NCBI GenBank assembly: GCA_964006375.1
Contig: OZ023262.1
Location: forward strand, 52,650,917-52,714,916
From: Tillus elongatus
Lineage: Eukaryota > Arthropoda > Insecta > Coleoptera > Cleridae
Reading direction: 5' to 3'
Length of the DNA stretch: 64,000 nt
This document shows positions 61,066-64,000 of the stretch, in pieces (position 1 is the first letter of the stretch; each line of letters opens with the position of its first letter). The translations under genes were made by a program, and so were the position numbers. Under the pieces are notes generated by a model. That model searched no databases and was not told the origin of the DNA. It was given only the letters and a program-made list of their open reading frames with translations.

Positions 61066-61164
<99 letters not shown>

Positions 61165-61404
61165 CCAACCGATAACCGAAAAAGTAATTAATCGATTTGG
61201 ATGAAACTCGGCAAGTACCTTTTTTTATTAATAGCTTGGATGAGTTCGTTAGCCGGTAAAATCGGACAAGGTTTTTCGGGAAAATTGTAAGTTATATATC
61301 GAAAAAAACAATTTCTCTCCCAAAATTACAAAGTTATTTTAATGAAATTTGGTGGATATGTTGCCTTGAGAAAGACCTTACTGCATACCAAAATTCAACT
61401 GTCT
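60931..61404 (+). repeat. Dispersed element with (TA)n, facing the previous one
   Basis: 5' palindrome TTAGTGAATTTTTATTT ... AATTCACTT, GAGCGCGAACTAGGACCCC, ATCCGGGGTCAGTTTC, (TA)n 61071-61163, CGATTTGGATGAAACTCGG, TTCTCTCCCAAAATTAC. Arranged head to head with 60646-60915. Confidence 0.78.
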
Positions 61405-61944
61405 AAGTTTATATAAGACCCTTTCTCTGATGATTTGGCAGTAGTGTCGGCTATAGAATTTATCGGTTAATGGTATATCATTTTTGTCGAATTTTCGTAA
61501 AAAATCTTTAAAGTTCAATATATCCGTTATTATGCACGATACGAAAAAAAATTGTATACGTTAGTTATAGGGTGTCTTGAGCTGCAACTTAAAAAAATAT
61601 TTCTACAATTACAGGGTGGCGCATAAGTTGTTGGTGCTTCAAGTTTCCTTTTTTAGTGAATTTTCTTAAAAAAATTAACTAATGGGAAGATCCGTGTCCC
61701 TTCAGTTTTAGATTCAACCGTCATTGACCTTCATTTTACTAAAATATTTACAGAAAATTCATTTCAAATAGACCCTTTCTCTGATGCTTTGGCTGTCGGT
61801 TTAGTTAAGTTGATACCTTCGCTGTGGGTTTATTGAAGTTTATGGTTTAACGGTCTATAATTTTTAGCTAATTTTTGTAGAACAAATTCGTTACTGCATT
61901 TGAGCATTTTTTATCGAAATATGATGCATGTTTGAAAGAAATAA
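61405..61944 (-). repeat. Dispersed unit copy
   Basis: CTGATGATTTGGCAGTAG, TATCCGTTATTATGCACG, ACAGGGTGGCGCATAAG, CAACCGTCATTGACC. No gene. Confidence 0.65.
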
Positions 61945-62346
61945 ATCTGGACGCAGTAAGTGCGTTTTGGCAGCGAATTTTCATTAAATCCTTCAAATTT
62001 CAATAACTCAATTTTCTATTAACGTAAGTTTTGTTGGTTAGGAAATCTACATATAACTTTATTTTCGGAATTTTTTTTTATAAACGCGGTGAGGGCGGTT
62101 TGGTAGCAAATTTTCATTAAATGTTTCAAATTTCAATAACTCAATTTGCTATTAACCTAAGGTTCATTGTCTAGGAGACCAGTCTTCTCACAAACATTTA
62201 AAGTTTATTTTCGGAACATTTTTGTACATTTTCAAATAATTATTTTGATAAAATATGGTACATTGTTCCTACTATATAGGTTATACCGGTAACCAAATTG
62301 ATTTTTATGAAAATTCACTTCCATAACGCACTTGCTGCGTCTAGAG
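61945..62346. repeat. Two MITE-like copies, overlapping or nested
   Basis: Tips GGACGCAGTAAGTGCGTTTTGG (61948), CGCGGTGAGGGCGG (62085) and, at the right, CCATAACGCACTTGCTGCG (62315). Confidence 0.65.
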
Positions 62347-62577
62347 TCTTTACTGTTAATTTTGGCATTAAATTTTAAAACTATAGCATTTTTGAATAGA
62401 GAATGAAGAGATCTTTCAGATGGGGTGTCACAAGCCCCTACTTGTAACTTTCACTCGAATGGGGTGAATGTAGGGGTGAAGTTCTCACGTTGCAGTATGT
62501 GATTTATGATCAATATGAACAATAATTGAGATACTGATTCTTTTTCCATCTGACTGTTCCACACTGTATATTTTAGA
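62347..62577. repeat. Dispersed repeat F, inverted copy
   Basis: Reverse complement of 50475-50740 (CAAGCCCCTACTTGTAAC, TTCTCACGTTGCAG, TCCACACTGTATA). Confidence 0.7.
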
Positions 62578-62917
62578 TAAAGTTATAATTCGACAATGAT
62601 GTTTATAATGACTTTTGAATTAACAAGGGACTTTTTGTCTACATAGCTATTATTAACAATTCCCATTTTTTGTGCACTGTCAATTTAACGGTATTTACCG
62701 GCACTATTACAGGAAGTGATTGTACAAAATTAATAAATATTACAATTAACAATCGTTAAAATACGGAATACGACTTAGGAAATACTTTCAATTGTTATTA
62801 TGAAAACAAAAGGTATGATTTATACGCTTCACTAGCAATTTATAGGATGCCAATACTAAAGTATATACTAATGATAGGTAACATAAGTTAGAGAAAGCAC
62901 AAAACAATAATTAAAAA
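62578..62917. other. No gene recognised
   Basis: Unplaced AT-rich sequence. Confidence 0.4.
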
Positions 62918-63267
62918 GTCTGGCGACAGCAAGTGCGTTGTGATAATGAATTTTCATGGAAATGATCGGGCAGCACCAAATAATTTTTTATAACTTTTTT
63001 TTCCTTTTAACATAGAAATATAAATTTTGGTATATAGTTTCCTTAATATCGTTAACTTACGTACCAAATTTGGTTACCATAGCTTGTCCATTTTTTGAGA
63101 TACAAATTTTTTCCGAAAGGAAACGCAAAATTTTTTTCCGGAAAACCCGGCTCGATTTTCCTGAATAACGAACTTATCCAAGCCACTTATAAAAGGAAGG
63201 TACATGCTAAATTTTATCAAAGATAGGTCCATCATTTTTTTTGAGTTATCGGTGTGATACATACATA

Positions 63268-63356
<89 letters not shown>
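62918..63356 (-). repeat. Dispersed element truncated at (TA)n
   Basis: Tip CTGGCGACAGCAAGTGCG, body ACCAAATTTGGTTACC and CCAAGCCACTTATAAAAGG, (TA)n 63264-63356. The 5' half is missing, as in the copy at 41941-42388. Confidence 0.75.
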
Positions 63357-63357
<1 letters not shown>

Positions 63358-64000
63358 GGTGTAAAGTTAGTTCGCCTCCCCGTGGTGCACCCTGGATAGT
63401 GTCTACTATTAGACGTGAACTAAATGAACTAACCAAACCGTAACCCTTCCTAGTCATGTCTTAGGAGGGCCGGGAATGCTTGCCTTAATTGGCCGGCATT
63501 GCGAGGAGAGTCCTCTATAAAAAAACCCACATCGCAAGGTCGTTGGCGGGTTGGTGCCGAGGCGATGATGCTTCTGGCCGATATGGCCGGGCATTGGCAG
63601 GATGGTAATTCTGTCGCTAACGTTAACCCTCCCCAGGGAAACCGGGCGACCTCCCTGTATAAATGCCTATTCATGGGATGCGGGGCTCTTCCATGGAGGT
63701 CTATTTTCCCTTGCTGCTCGTGGGACCAAACATGGACACGACTTACACAGACCCAATAGAAGAGGTGGCAGGATTCAACCTTCCACTGGAACCTCCAGAG
63801 GGAAACAACAGGGGAAAGGAAAGTCCACCCCTAGGACGACTACCAAAGGTAGACCCTCCTATAGGAAGCTTGGTTATCGAGCTCCTAAAAAGGAGGAGGA
63901 ACCTGCACCATAATTCCCTTTTCCTTTAAGCTCCTCAAACTACTCCTTTTTCCTCCATACATTCCTATATTCCTACCCACATGCCCACCAACTTAAGGTG
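63357..64000 (+). other. GC-rich region, possible 5' end of a LINE running off the window
   Basis: An abrupt GC-rich change begins right after (TA)n. It includes CAGGGAAACCGGGCGACCTC, a phrase common in 5' UTRs of arthropod I/LOA-type LINEs, and a plus-strand frame starting MDTTYTDPIEEVAGFNLPLE near 63732 that is Pro/Gly/Arg-rich and stops at 63929. It may be an ORF1 start. I do not recognise a domain. Confidence 0.35.

Overview
This window reads as arthropod, most likely insect, nuclear DNA: AT-rich, dense in transposons, with one recognisable host gene. The evidence is spliceosomal exon boundaries, many arthropod-type mariner transposases, Jockey/CR1-like and LOA-like LINEs, Penelope-like elements (PLEs) carrying GIY-YIG endonucleases, tRNA-derived SINEs, and long (TA)n or (GT)n tracts inside dispersed repeats. 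Nothing bacterial or plasmid-like is present. I cannot name the species.

Host gene. A 99-bp minus-strand exon at 20793-20891, with good splice sites, encodes the first membrane segment of a tetraspanin. A candidate first exon, with a 5' UTR and start codon, lies at 41623-41830 on the same strand. If both belong to one gene, about 21 kb of intron is transposon debris. No other host gene is recognised.

Layout. 0-9 kb: microsatellite-bearing repeats, a LINE nested in a mariner, a SINE, and a nearly intact mariner with about 350-bp inverted repeats. 9-13 kb: a second LINE copy with an open frame, inserted in a dispersed repeat. 14-19 kb: a foldback element, a MITE, and a tandem array with decayed hammerhead motifs. 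20-24 kb: tetraspanin exon and inverted repeats. 24-27.5 kb: a CR1/Jockey-type LINE with both ORFs open. 28-31 kb: Ty3/gypsy remnant with a hammerhead element inserted in it. 31-42 kb: a 1-kb (GT)n tract, MITEs, a PLE, and a mariner. 42-48 kb: PLE pieces and a PLE-like inverted element. 48-56 kb: mariner remnants, a second tRNA-SINE, a hammerhead inverted dimer, a LINE nested in a mariner, and PLE tails. 56-64 kb: a decayed LOA-like LINE, its 89-bp tail repeats, more repeats, and what looks like the 5' end of another LINE.

Main result. Three copies of a canonical type-I hammerhead ribozyme (complete core, stem I with an internal loop, perfect stem II, self-complementary stem III) sit in two small mobile elements at 29.1-29.6 and 50.7-51.25 kb. 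Both elements are inverted dimers of a roughly 309-bp monomer, share the same termini, and have 12-bp target-site duplications. PLE tails in the same window carry further hammerhead-like hairpins, in several unrelated sequence families. All of these have one extra nucleotide between CTGANGA and stem II. A third, decayed tandem array lies at 18.1-18.8 kb. Together they suggest PLE-mobilised self-cleaving RNAs. This was folded by hand and needs computation and a cleavage assay.
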